DNA from: Flavimobilis rhizosphaerae
Lineage (GTDB): Bacteria > Actinomycetota > Actinomycetes > Actinomycetales > Cellulomonadaceae
Assembly: GCF_014852685.1 (NCBI RefSeq)
Contig: NZ_JACZDF010000003.1
Span: 62,001 to 126,000 of the forward strand
Length of the DNA stretch: 64,000 nucleotides
Reading direction: 5' to 3'
Shown here: positions 16,072 through 26,200 of the stretch, in pieces
How the letters are laid out: every line of letters starts with the position of its first letter
Position numbering within the stretch: the stretch's first letter is position 1
Translations under genes and position numbers: made by a program
Notes under the pieces: model-generated
What the model was told of the DNA's origin: nothing
What the model saw: only the letters and a program-made list of their open reading frames with translations
Database searches by the model: none

Positions 16072-18401
16072 TCTCCCTCACCTCGACGGGCACGGAGCTG
16101 CGGCGCTTCCGCCGCGGCGCGCTGCCCAAGCTTGCGCTCGGTGCGCTCGTGCTCATCCCGTTGCTCTACGGCGCCCTGTACCTGTGGGCGTTCTGGGACC
16201 CGATGGGGCGCATGGACAACCTGCCGGTCGCGCTCGTCGTCGAGGACGCGGGCGCGACGGTCGACGGCGAGCGGCTCGACGCGGGCGCACAGGTCGCGGA
16301 CCGGCTCACGGACTCGGGCGACCTGCGCTGGGAGCGCACGGACGCGGCGGCGGCGCAGGTCGGTGTCGAGAGCGGCGACTACTACTTCGCGGTGACGATC
16401 CCCGCAGACTTCTCGCAGCGCATCGCGGACGTCGCGGGCGACGCACCGGAGGCGGCGAGCATCGCGGTGACCTACAACGACGCGAACTCGTTCCTCGCGA
16501 CGACGCTCGGCCGTTCCGCGATGGAGCAGGTGCAGACGGCGGTGCGCGAGGAGATTGGCGCGCAGGCAGTTGACCAGGTCCTTGTGGGCCTGGGCACGGC
16601 GCGCGACGGTTTCGCGACCGCGTCGGACGGCGCGCTGCGGCTGGGAACGGCGGCGGGCCAGGTCGATGACGGCGCGCAGAAGCTCGCCGACGGTGCGCAG
16701 AGCGCTGCGGACGGCGCGGGCTCGCTCGCGTCGGGCCTCCGCGACCTGCGCGACGGCGCGGGCAGCGCGGCAGCGGGCGTGACGAAGCTCGACAAGGGTG
16801 CGCAGTCGCTCAGCGCGGGCTCGACGACGCTCGCGACGGGCGCGACGACGCTCGCGACGGGCGTCGGGGACGCGCACGAGGGTGCGACGTCGCTCGCCCA
16901 GGGTGCGGACAAGCTCGCGGAGGGCGCGGCAGCGTTGTCGCAGGGTGCGGACAAGCTGGCGTCGGGCTTCACAGCAGACGGCGGCCTCGTCGCGGGCGCC
17001 GCGCAGGTCGCCGACGGCGCGGACACGCTGGCCGACGGCCTCGAGGCCGCTGCGCCGACCCTCACCGCCCTGCCGGGGACGCTCTCCGACCTGGGCCAGC
17101 TGCTGCAGGCCAACGTTGCGACCCTGAAGGCTCTCGACCCGTCCGGCGCGAACCCGGCGGTGCAGGGCCTTCTCGCGAAGGACACGGCGGCGCTCACGCA
17201 GCTCGGCAACGTCGACGGCGCGGCGCTCACGAAGCAGCTCGAGACGGCAGTCTCGGGTGCGCGCACGCTCGCTGACGGCGCCCAGGCGCTGAGCGACGGT
17301 GTCGGCACGGCATCGAAGGGCGCCCAGTCGCTCGCCGCCCAGCTGCGCCCGGGCGCAAAGGGCACGACGACTCTGCGCGACGGCATCACCCAGGTGTCGG
17401 CCGGCGCGACGAGCCTCGAGAAGGGACTCGCACGCCTCGACTCGGGCGCGGCCGACCTGGCGTCGGGCGCGAGCTCCCTCAAGTCCGGGGCGAGCAAGCT
17501 CGCCGCTGGCACGACGACGCTCAAGTCGGGCACGAGCACGCTCCTCGCGGGCACACAGTCCGCGGCCGACGGGGCGTCGGCGCTGGCCGACGGCACGACG
17601 ACGCTCGCCTCCGGGGCGACGGCGCTGGCCGACGGCACGACGCAGCTCGAGGACGGCGCCGGGACGCTCGCGTCGGGGCTGGTTGACGGCACCGAGCAGA
17701 TCCCCGACGACCCTGAGTCGCTGCGCACGCAGCGGGCGGACGTCATCGCCGCGCCCGTCGTTGTCACGGACACCGACGTCGCACAGGCCGAGGGCTTTGG
17801 TGAGGGCTTCGCGCCGTTCTTCATCTCGCTGGCCCTCTTCGTCGGGGCGCTCATCACGTGGCTGCTCCTGCGGCCGGTGCCGGCGCGGGCGCTCGCGGCG
17901 CCTGTCTCGGGTGGGCGTATCGCGTGGGCGGGGCTGTGGCCGGCGCTCATCGTCGGTGTGGGCCAGGTGGTTGTCATGCTGAGCGTCGTCAAGCTGGGCC
18001 TCGGCATGCACACGGCGCACCTCGCGGGGGTCGTGGCGTTCACGCTGCTCGTCTCGGCGGCGTTCATCGCGCTGCAGCAGGCGATCATCGCGCTCGCCGG
18101 GCCTGCGGCCGGGAAGGTCGTCGTGCTCGCGATCCTCATGCTGCAGCTCGCGTCGTCGGGCGGCACGTACCCCGTGCCCGTGACGGCGGACTTCTTCCAG
18201 GCGATCCACCCGTGGCTGCCCATGAGCTACGCGGTCACGGGGCTGCGCCAGCTCATCACGGGCGGCGTGGACGGGCGGCTGCTCGTGTCCGTCGCGGTGC
18301 TCGGCGGGACGCTCGTCGCGTCGCTCGCCGTGACGGCGTGGCGGTCGGGACGGATGCGCACATGGACGGTCGACAGGCTGCACCCGGCGATCTCGCTCTG
18401 A
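16068..18401 (+). CDS. YhgE/Pip-type membrane protein (ABC-2-like)
   Basis: A 777-residue membrane protein of the YhgE/Pip family. One helix near the N-terminus (LALGALVLIPLLYGALYLWAF) precedes a long extracytoplasmic region of about 500 residues with many repeats of the type (L)A(D/S)GA, many copies of which read DGA or SGA every 7 to 11 residues. Five or six C-terminal helices follow (from FFISLALFVGALITWLLL). Family members are linked to export or cell-wall protein secretion and one is a phage receptor in lactococci. Coupled to the upstream ATPase and preceded by a TetR-type operator. Confidence 0.85.
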   Translation: MISLTSTGTELRRFRRGALPKLALGALVLIPLLYGALYLWAFWDPMGRMDNLPVALVVEDAGATVDGERLDAGAQVADRLTDSGDLRWERTDAAAAQVGVESGDYYFAVTIPADFSQRIADVAGDAPEAASIAVTYNDANSFLATTLGRSAMEQVQTAVREEIGAQAVDQVLVGLGTARDGFATASDGALRLGTAAGQVDDGAQKLADGAQSAADGAGSLASGLRDLRDGAGSAAAGVTKLDKGAQSLSAGSTTLATGATTLATGVGDAHEGATSLAQGADKLAEGAAALSQGADKLASGFTADGGLVAGAAQVADGADTLADGLEAAAPTLTALPGTLSDLGQLLQANVATLKALDPSGANPAVQGLLAKDTAALTQLGNVDGAALTKQLETAVSGARTLADGAQALSDGVGTASKGAQSLAAQLRPGAKGTTTLRDGITQVSAGATSLEKGLARLDSGAADLASGASSLKSGASKLAAGTTTLKSGTSTLLAGTQSAADGASALADGTTTLASGATALADGTTQLEDGAGTLASGLVDGTEQIPDDPESLRTQRADVIAAPVVVTDTDVAQAEGFGEGFAPFFISLALFVGALITWLLLRPVPARALAAPVSGGRIAWAGLWPALIVGVGQVVVMLSVVKLGLGMHTAHLAGVVAFTLLVSAAFIALQQAIIALAGPAAGKVVVLAILMLQLASSGGTYPVPVTADFFQAIHPWLPMSYAVTGLRQLITGGVDGRLLVSVAVLGGTLVASLAVTAWRSGRMRTWTVDRLHPAISL

Positions 18402-18428
18402 GCTGTTCCGTCACCGGGCGGATTGTGG

Positions 18429-18461
18429 GGGCTGGTGCACACGATCCGTGTGCACCAGCCC
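18429..18461. terminator. Strong hairpin after the YhgE-like gene
   Basis: GGGCTGGTGCACACG, loop ATC, CGTGTGCACCAGCCC: a perfect 15-pair stem between the YhgE-like stop and the TetR start. Likely terminator. It could also act as an operator for the regulator that starts 37 bases later. Confidence 0.7.
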
Positions 18462-18497
18462 TCACAGACACCCCCGCGTCCTGAGAGGATGAACCAT

Positions 18498-19097
18498 ATG
18501 ACCTCCCCTTCGCCGCGGCCGATGCCCGCTCGGACCGACGGTCACGCCGCGCGCCGCGCGGGCACCCGTGCGGCGGTCATCGACGCGGCCGTGCGGCTCG
18601 TGGCGCGGCAGGGCTTCTCGGCGACGAGCGTCGACGACATTGCGGCGGAGGCCGGGGTCGCCAAGGGCAGCGTCTACTACAACTTTGCGTCGAAGTCGGA
18701 CATCCTCGAGGCCGCGCTCGGCGAGGGCACGGAGCGGCTGCGGACGGCTCTCGCGTCGGCGCGCGACGCCGTCGCCGACGACGAGCGGATCGACGCGATG
18801 GTGCGTGCGCTGCTCGCGGCGGTCCACACCTACCCGGACCTCGCGAAGCTCGTCGCGGCCGAGGTGTTCCGGGCGGAGCGCGAGTGGCAGCAGTCGATCG
18901 GTGCGCTGCGTGCCGAGACGATCTCGATGTTCGAGGTCGAGCTCACCGTGAGGCGTCCGGGCGAGGACGTGTCGCTGCTCGCCGCGGCCGTCTTCGGGGC
19001 GACGCTCGTGGCGGGGCTCGAGTGGCTCGTCTTCCAGCCGGACAGGACGCTCGACGAGGTGCATGCGAGCGTGCGGGGCCTCACGGCTGGTCTGTAG
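18498..19097 (+). CDS. TetR-family regulator
   Basis: A 199-residue one-component regulator. The N-terminal TetR helix-turn-helix spans about residues 18-64 (VIDAAVRLVARQGFSATSVD, then IAAEAGVAKGSVYYNFASKS) and an all-helical ligand domain follows. ATG at 18498 is chosen because GAGAGG lies nine bases upstream; an ATG at 18489 abuts that site. It follows the YhgE-like gene in the same direction and probably represses the ABC/YhgE operon through the palindrome at 15188-15201. Confidence 0.88.
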   Translation: MTSPSPRPMPARTDGHAARRAGTRAAVIDAAVRLVARQGFSATSVDDIAAEAGVAKGSVYYNFASKSDILEAALGEGTERLRTALASARDAVADDERIDAMVRALLAAVHTYPDLAKLVAAEVFRAEREWQQSIGALRAETISMFEVELTVRRPGEDVSLLAAAVFGATLVAGLEWLVFQPDRTLDEVHASVRGLTAGL

Positions 19098-19182
19098 GCG
19101 GAGCGTGACGCTCGTCGCCGCCGTTCCGGCGACGGAGAGCGCGGAACGGCTCCGGTGCGGGCGACGAGATGCCCGAGATGCC

Positions 19183-19440
19183 TCAGCCGAACCCGACGAG
19201 CGCGTCGTACGCCACGAGGACGACGGCGGACACGACGACGCACAGCCCGAACCACACGCCGCCAAGGTCGACGGGACGACGGGCCTCCTCGTGGCCGGAG
19301 AGGAGCACGGGGATGTCAGACTCGACGACGGTGTACGCCGCCGGAACGTGATCGGTCATCGCGTGGAGGTGACGGGACTCCGCGAGCGCAGCGCGCCGCG
19401 AGCTGGCAGGCACTGCGGGCTGCACGTTGAGGTCCGTCAT
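19183..19440 (-). CDS. Small single-helix membrane protein
   Basis: An 85-residue protein with a soluble N-terminus and one C-terminal helix (VWFGLCVVVSAVVLVAYDAL). It lies 39 bases downstream of the NERD gene on the same strand and is probably cotranscribed. A close paralogue is at 14490-14747, where the flanking sequence is also copied. Function unknown. Confidence 0.72.
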   Translation of the reverse strand: MTDLNVQPAVPASSRRAALAESRHLHAMTDHVPAAYTVVESDIPVLLSGHEEARRPVDLGGVWFGLCVVVSAVVLVAYDALVGFG

Positions 19441-19479
19441 GTCCGTGATATCGGACGGGGAGAGGCGGGGCTTGAACGT

Positions 19480-20358
19480 TCAGGGCGATGAGATCGCGCC
19501 GGTGAGAAGGCTCGCGAAGGTGTCGCCGATCCAGGACGCGATCGCGGGCCCGTAGGCGATGAGCGCGACGACGCCGAGCGCCGCGAGGCCGAGGCGGAGC
19601 AGACCTGTCGCGAGCTGCCGACCACGGCTCGCCAGCCTCTTGGACATCTTCGCCGTGCCGCGGCTGGGGTCGTGCATCTTCGTCGCGCCCCGCCTGCGTC
19701 CGTGCGCCTTCGGCGCCCGCGCGTCCCGCGGCTGCACGAGCTCACGGTCGAGGACGGAGGCGACCGCCGCGACGTCGAACGGTGTGAGCCGTGGCGGCAG
19801 GCTCAGCAGCCACGGCCCCAGCTGAGCCCGCCCGACGACGGTGGTGGGCCCGATCTGCACGGGCTCGACGTCGTGCGCGACCGTCGTGAGCGCGCCGCGC
19901 GCTGCGGTGCGATGCTCGGGCCGCAGGAGCGCCGCGACGGACGCGGCCTGGAGGCCGACCGCGTCCGTCTCCTTGGTGCGCGCGTACCCGTTCTGACGGA
20001 GGACGCCGCCCTCGGTCGTCACGGTGCCCGTCCAGTTCTTCGCATCGATGACGACGACGCCACCCGGGCCGACGGCGACGTGATCGATGTTCGCGAGCTG
20101 CCTGTCAGGCTGACGAACGTCGTGCAGAAGCGTCCAGCCGTACCGCTCGAGCGCGCCGAGCGTGTGCGCGACGAGCCGCTCCCCCTCCGCACCCTGCGAC
20201 CACGTGCGCTGCCGCTTGAGCGCCCGCTCAAGCTGCGCCTGCGCGGCCGCGTCCGTCTGGTCGCGCAGCTCCTGCTCACGACGAAGCGCCTGGGCACGCC
20301 GGGCCGAGCGGGAAGCAACCTCCTCCGCGCCCCGGCCCGGAAGGGTGGGGTCGGTCAT
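19480..20358 (-). CDS. NERD-domain protein with C-terminal membrane helix
   Basis: A 292-residue protein. A charged coiled N-terminus (residues 15-55) precedes the NERD (nuclease-related) domain at about 55-190, with GAEGERLVAHTL, IDHVAVGPGGVVVIDAKNW and further conserved positions. The E...D...DxK arrangement is that of restriction-like nucleases. A basic linker and a membrane helix (LGLAALGVVALIAYGPAIA) follow near the C-terminus. NERD proteins are suspected DNA-processing enzymes, but function is unproven. It borders the defence island and is divergent from the HNH nuclease gene. Its 3' end is duplicated at 14748-14838. Confidence 0.85.
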   Translation of the reverse strand: MTDPTLPGRGAEEVASRSARRAQALRREQELRDQTDAAAQAQLERALKRQRTWSQGAEGERLVAHTLGALERYGWTLLHDVRQPDRQLANIDHVAVGPGGVVVIDAKNWTGTVTTEGGVLRQNGYARTKETDAVGLQAASVAALLRPEHRTAARGALTTVAHDVEPVQIGPTTVVGRAQLGPWLLSLPPRLTPFDVAAVASVLDRELVQPRDARAPKAHGRRRGATKMHDPSRGTAKMSKRLASRGRQLATGLLRLGLAALGVVALIAYGPAIASWIGDTFASLLTGAISSP

Positions 20359-20491
20359 GTAGTGGGGATCGGCAGGTTGAGGTTGGGGCGTGGGTTCGAC
20401 GCCCCTTCTGTTGAGCGCGACACTCCCTTGTGTACCCCTCCGAACTGCGACAACATCGACGCAGGTCAGCCCCGAGGTAGCGGAGGTGATG

Positions 20492-21442
20492 ATGAGTTCG
20501 CGGTGGGACAGTTCGTTGTCTGTGGCGGAGGCGGCATCGCAGTGGAGCGAGATCGTCCGCCGCGAGCCTCCTTCGGACCACCCTCGGCAGGTCGACTATC
20601 TGCCGGTCGAGACCGTGATGGTCGCCGCGGCAAGCCTTGTCGTCAACCGACGGCGCTACGGCGGGGCGAACATCTCGTCCGTCCCAAGTCCTCTCCCGGA
20701 GCTCGCGATGCTCCTTGGCCGTAGTACGTCGAGCCTCCTGTACAAGCTTGGGAACCTCGACGGCTCACGACCGAACGGCGCAGCACGCGACCGGGAGGTC
20801 GGAGCGCTGCTGCAGGATGAGCCGCGCCGGTTCGCACGCCTCCTCACCGATGTCTTCGCAGGTGCGCGCGTCGCCGGGATCGGTACTGACCAGCTCCCGG
20901 ACTTCTTGCCGCCGACCTTCTGGGAAGATCGCACGCTTCTTGCCCGTGGCAGCCTCGGCGGCAGCCCTGTGGAGTCCATGCTCACCCAGGTGCTCGACGA
21001 CGCGCTGGGGCCGACCGAGCGTGCAGCGCTGGCGTCGATGAGGGTCGGGCAGATGCACTTCGCCCGAGGAGTCGTTGCCAACTGCCGCGGCCGTTGCGTC
21101 TTCTGCGGCCTCGCGACGCCCGCGGGAGGCCCGCAGATGCTCGTCGCAAGCCATATCAAGCCATGGCGCGACAGCGATGACAAGGAGCGCCTCGATGTCC
21201 GCAACGGCATTGCGGCCTGCCCGACACACGACCGCGCGTTCGATGTCGGCTACATCTCGCTCGACGAGGACTTCCGCGCGCTGGTATCACCTGAGCTCAA
21301 GAACATCGATCCTCCCACGCCTCTCGGGCGCATCGTCTCGGAACTCGACGCCTTTCCCGGCCTTTCCTCGCCCGGGCTCATGCTCAAGCCCCCGCTGGCG
21401 CGGTATGTCGCGCACCACCGAGAGCACGTGTTCCGAGGCTAG
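20492..21442 (+). CDS. HNH endonuclease, putative restriction enzyme
   Basis: A 316-residue protein. The N-terminal 180 residues are an unrecognised, possibly DNA-binding region. The C-terminal HNH nuclease has CVFC at 202-205, ASHIKPW with histidine 221, RNGIAACPTHDRAFD with asparagine 238 and the second cysteine/histidine pair, as in restriction-type HNH proteins. ATG at 20492 has GGAGG five bases upstream. Its stop is only three bases from the stop of a convergent C5 cytosine methylase gene, so it is the natural restriction partner. Alternatively it is an effector of the operon that starts on the other side of the methylase. Confidence 0.82.
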   Translation: MSSRWDSSLSVAEAASQWSEIVRREPPSDHPRQVDYLPVETVMVAAASLVVNRRRYGGANISSVPSPLPELAMLLGRSTSSLLYKLGNLDGSRPNGAARDREVGALLQDEPRRFARLLTDVFAGARVAGIGTDQLPDFLPPTFWEDRTLLARGSLGGSPVESMLTQVLDDALGPTERAALASMRVGQMHFARGVVANCRGRCVFCGLATPAGGPQMLVASHIKPWRDSDDKERLDVRNGIAACPTHDRAFDVGYISLDEDFRALVSPELKNIDPPTPLGRIVSELDAFPGLSSPGLMLKPPLARYVAHHREHVFRG

Positions 21443-21445
21443 GCG

Positions 21446-22966
21446 TCAACTTCCTTTCGGACGGAGGTAGTTGTAGATCGCCCCCGCGATCGCTCGCCCC
21501 AACGGCACTGGCACAGCGTTGCCGATCTGCTTCGCAATCTCGGTCTTCGAGCCATGCCACACGAAGTCATCGGGAAAGCCCTGGAGCTTCGCCGCCTCAT
21601 AGTGAGTGATGGGTCTGTCCTCGGTCGGATGGAGGTAGCGCCCCTTCTCGGGCTTGAAAAACTCCGTCCGGATCGTCACCGACGGGTGATCGAGCCGAAG
21701 GCGTCCCATGACATCACCGCTGCCTGCGTCGTGCCGGTCCCAGGAAGGGGTCGAGAGGTACTCGATCGTCGCTGGCCGCACCTGGCCGCCGTCGTGCACC
21801 GAGACGCGGAACATCTCCGCGATCGATCGGGGAGAGCCGCTCGACACAGGAACGCGCTGATCGCTCGAGGGCCTCACGTCGAGGGATCTGCCCGATGCCA
21901 CACCCGCCTCGACGACCCGATAGGCCCCGAACGGCTTGAGCTGGCCCTCGTCGCCACGGTAGTCAGCGGACTTCGCAATGATGAGGCTGGACCCGTCCTC
22001 AAACCTGCAGAGGTACCGGCCACGGAGGTCCTTCCGGTTGCCCTCTGGGGGGATCGCGCGGTACCTCGCCAACGAGACGGCCTCAGGGTTGCGGGTGATG
22101 TGAAGCTCGCGCGTGCGGAACGGTCCGGGTTGGGTACCGAAGGGCTCCCCCAGATCCCGCTCGCGGCCGCCGGGAAACTCGACTCCTTGCGTCGGCGACG
22201 GCGACCCAAGGACCTCGCTGGCTGACCGCCACTGCGGAAGTCCGGGAGCGTCCAAGAGCGCCGCCACTGTGTCTGTTCCCGGCCGCGGCCGAGCATGCGT
22301 CGGCACGGGGTAGTGAAAGGTCTGAGGCAAGATCCCCGCATCGGTGCGAACTCCGATGACGATGGCGCGCCGCCGCGCCTGCAGCGCCCCAAAGTCCGCG
22401 GCGTTGAGCAACAGCCGGCGCGCCTCCTCTACCTCATCGCCGCCGCTCCAGTTCCCCGACGGAGGTACAAGTACGTAGTCCTTGAGGTCGCCCTCCCCGA
22501 TCCTCGCCCGAAGGTCGGCAAACTCGGGCGAGCGGACGAAGCGGTCGACGTTCTCGATAACGAAGACCTTGGGCCGGGTAGCGACGACGACCCTGATGAA
22601 CTCCTGCCATAGGGAGTTGCGTTCAGCACCGGTCTTCTCGCGGTTGAGCCCCGAGAATCCCTGGCAAGGCGGACCTCCGACAACAACGTCGATCACACCG
22701 AGGCTCGAGTCAGGGAGCCACCCCGTGATGTCACCACAATGAACCACGGGGCCCGGCCCGCTTGCCGCCCGACGGGAGCCGGCCCCGAAGTTTGCTGCGT
22801 AGGTGGAGGCTGCGGCCTCGTTCCACTCGACCGCGCCGACAGTCCGGAACACCGGGCCATCGCCATCATTGGGCTCAAAGCTATGTAAGCCCTCGGTGAG
22901 CCCGCCGCAGCCTGCGAAGAGATCAAGGACCCGGATCAGCTCGGACGAAGGTCGGGTGGCAGACAC
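21446..22966 (-). CDS. C5 cytosine-specific DNA methyltransferase
   Basis: A 506-residue enzyme that methylates cytosine at carbon 5. Motif I is DLFAGCGG (residues 15-22), motif IV GGPPCQGFS with catalytic cysteine 101, motif VI ENVDR, motif VIII QARRR, and motif IX/X IAKQIGNAVPVPLGRAI near the C-terminus. The region between VIII and IX is long and should set target specificity. It is convergent with the HNH nuclease gene and divergent from the GHKL-helicase gene, a position consistent either with a type II restriction pair or with the protective methylase of a DISARM-like system (class 2 DISARM uses a C5 methylase). Confidence 0.92.
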   Translation of the reverse strand: MSATRPSSELIRVLDLFAGCGGLTEGLHSFEPNDGDGPVFRTVGAVEWNEAAASTYAANFGAGSRRAASGPGPVVHCGDITGWLPDSSLGVIDVVVGGPPCQGFSGLNREKTGAERNSLWQEFIRVVVATRPKVFVIENVDRFVRSPEFADLRARIGEGDLKDYVLVPPSGNWSGGDEVEEARRLLLNAADFGALQARRRAIVIGVRTDAGILPQTFHYPVPTHARPRPGTDTVAALLDAPGLPQWRSASEVLGSPSPTQGVEFPGGRERDLGEPFGTQPGPFRTRELHITRNPEAVSLARYRAIPPEGNRKDLRGRYLCRFEDGSSLIIAKSADYRGDEGQLKPFGAYRVVEAGVASGRSLDVRPSSDQRVPVSSGSPRSIAEMFRVSVHDGGQVRPATIEYLSTPSWDRHDAGSGDVMGRLRLDHPSVTIRTEFFKPEKGRYLHPTEDRPITHYEAAKLQGFPDDFVWHGSKTEIAKQIGNAVPVPLGRAIAGAIYNYLRPKGS

Positions 22967-23236
22967 CCGAGGATACTAGCCCAGCAACAGCCGGCCCCCG
23001 CTGACCTGGAGGAACACGCGAACTGCCACATCCCAAGCCCCTAGCCACTCAACCCGAACAGCCCCAGCGCCGATGTCTCTCTTGACGAGCCATCCGGCTG
23101 AACGCGCCGGAATGTCGGTGGCTCGTGAGAGTCTTCGGAACGGAAGCGCAGGCTAGGAGCTGGCACCTGTGGGGACCTCCAACGGCGGAGGGCGGGAGCG
23201 GGCACCTGGCACATCGAGTACCAGGGAGAGCAAGTC
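22967..23236. promoter_or_regulatory. Divergent promoter region of methylase and helicase operon
   Basis: 270 bases between the divergent starts of the C5 methylase and the GHKL-helicase. It must hold promoters for both. I see no convincing -35/-10 pair or operator palindrome. Confidence 0.4.
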
Positions 23237-26200
23237 GTGAACGGCTGGGAGAGCGGCAACTCGCCGCTGACGGACCTTGTATGGCGGCAGACTGACCGAT
23301 GCCTCGACGTCTACGCGAAGGACGCAAGCAGGGTCGAGCAGGACGCGAACAACGAGCTCCGGATAGCGGAAGGCGGATATAGCAACCGCCAGATCCACGA
23401 GCTGCTGCAGAACGCGGTCGATGCGGCTCGCAGCGGCGGCCACCGGATCGAGGTCCGGCTCACCGACAACGCGCTCTACGTCGCGAACGACGGGGCGCCG
23501 TTCACGGACGAGGGGGTCCTGGCCGTCATGGCGTCGGATCTGTCGCCCAAGGGGGACGACCGGATCGGCCGATTCGGCATCGGGTTCAAGTCGGTCCTGG
23601 CAGTCTCGCGCGAACCCCAGATCTTCAGCCGGTCAGTCTCGTTCGGGTTCAACGCTATGTGGGCGCGCGACACGATCATCGACGCCGGGTACAAGTCTCC
23701 CCGCTACCCGACGATGCGACTGGCGCAGGTCCTAGACCCCAACTCCTCCGCAGCCGCCGACCCGAACCTCGCGGAACTGATGCCCTGGGCGTCGACCATC
23801 ATCAAGCTACCACTCGTCGGACAGCATGATCTTTCGTCACTGCTTCGGAAGTTCCCCCGAGACTTCGTCCTCTTCTCGCCGCACATCACGAACATGGCGT
23901 TCGTCGACCAGACGGCCGAGGGCCGGAACGGCACTCGGGGAACGTCGACGTCCGTGAGCCAGTCGGTGGCGACAGACGGGCTCGTCACGCTGAAGGTTGG
24001 ACCCGAGACCAGCACGTGGGCACTCGCCAAGGCCCAGCACCGCCCGAGCGTGCGGGCGATCGAGGACGCCGGGCGCATCGCAGGTCGCGACGTCGTCGAC
24101 GTCCAGTACGCCGTCCGCGTTCCTCACGATCCCGGCGAGGGAAGCTTCTGGGCGTACTTCCCCACCGACTCCCGCACAACTCTCTCTGGCTACATCAACG
24201 CGCCCTGGCGCCTGAGCGACGACCGTACGCAGCTGCTCGCCGGAGCTTTCAACGAGGAGATCCTCACCCAAGTACTGCCACAGCTCGTCGGCCGCGCACT
24301 GCCTGCCCTGACGACAGAAGCCCGCCCCGCCACCGCGATCGACGTCCTCCCTGCCCGAGGCCGCGAGGCGCGAGGATGGTCCGACGACATCGCCAACGAA
24401 CCGATCTTCCGACACCTCCGAACGGTTCCGTCGGTCCCTGACGGGACCGGGCAGCTACGGATTCCCTCGGAGCTCAGATGGCCTGACGAGATCGATGTCG
24501 CCTGGTACCGCGCATGGGCGGAGATCGAGCAGGCGCCAACAACCGAGTGGGTGCATCCCGAGACCACCACATCCGACGAGCGAAGGCTCAAGCTCTCACG
24601 CCTCATCGGCCCTGCGAGCGATATCACTGGCTGGCTCGAGTCACTCGTAACCGATCGGACGGCCTCTGCTTCCGCGGAAGCAATCCTTCTCGCGGCTCGG
24701 ATCGTGGCAGACAGCGACCGCCTCGACGCGAGCAAGGGCGCCCGGATCAAGGCGGGGGTCGCTCGAGCTCGGCTGATCCGGCTCGAGGACGGCACGTTCA
24801 AGCACCCCGAGCGAGGCCGCGTCTTTGTCCGAGTATCAGGAGACGAGGAAGGGCACGACTTCGTCGACAGCGAGCTGGCCGCGCAGCCGGACGTGCGTGC
24901 AGCGCTCTCCGCACTCGGAGTCGTCGTCTTCGATCGGTCCGGGGAACTCCACGCGCACCTTCGGACCGCAACCTCCCGCGAGGCCATGTCGAACCCTGCG
25001 CGCCGCGGAGAGGTGTGGTCGAAGATCTGGCACACCACCAGGGAGATGCCGCTCGATACGGCCGCCGCGATCATCCGTGAGGACCTTGGAGGGCTCGTCG
25101 AGAAGCGCTGCTTCGTCCGCACTCACAAGGGCGATTGGCGTGCGATCGACAGTGTCTTCCTCGCGGGTGCGATCGTCCCGCCTGATGGCCGGCGCGACGG
25201 CGATCGCCTCATCTCGCCGTCGTTCCACGAGGCCGATGACGCTCTGCTCCGCGAGCTCGGCGCAGTCGCTGCCCCGACGCGTCGCACCAGCACCCCCCGT
25301 GAGCCCTGGCGCGCCAAGCACGAGGAGGCTCTCCAGGACCACTTCATCGCCAAGCAGTCCGGAAGCAAGCCTGACCGAGAAAAGATCATCGTCAGCGGGG
25401 CCGAACCACCATGGCCGCTCGAACCGCTGGCGAGCATGAGCGACGCCGCGCGTGTCGCTGCCACGACCCACATTCTGTCGTTGGGCGACTCCCCATCATG
25501 GACAGTTCGCCACTCGACGAACACCTCTTATGGAACCCTCAACGCCATCGCTCCTGAGATCTGGTTCCTCAGGCGGCACGCGCTCCTCGACACACCATTC
25601 GGCCCCCTGCGCCCGAAGCGCACGATCCGAGCCACCGACGATGAGTTCGGCGTCCTCCCGACAGTCGATGTCTCGGATCGCATCGCGAAGCTCTTGGAAG
25701 TTGGAGACGGCCCCGACTCTCTCGACCAAGAAGCCTGGACGAGCCTCCTGACGAAGGCGAACCAATGGGTGGCGGACGACGCGGACGACCGCCGCCGTGC
25801 CGAGTTCTACACCTGGCTTGGTGGGCAGATCGATACTCCTGAGAAGCTCGTAGCTCGCGTGGGCCACACACGCCGAGCGACCACACCCGAATACATCGGG
25901 GTCACCGACGACGAGTCCACCTACCGTTCGATGCTGGACGCTCAGGTCCCGGCTCTCTTTGTCGGATCGGGCGACGACGTCGAACGCCTTGTCGAGTACT
26001 TCGGGATGCGCCACGGCAAGGACATGCTCCAGGAGGAGGTCGTCCCCGAGCCTGTTGGCGACCCGGTGCACCTGCTCGATCTCTTCCCCACCATCGATCT
26101 ACACCTCCGGGACAACGAGGAGCGCTCCCTCCGGGTCCAGCGTTGCACCCGAATCGTCAAGATGGTCGCGACGCCGGACGGTCAGAAGGCGCGCCCTCTC

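Noticed and set aside
16680-17690. Tandem DNA repeats as a possible CRISPR or minisatellite
   Set aside because: The repetition is the DGA/SGA codon pattern of the YhgE ectodomain, irregular in spacing and in frame.
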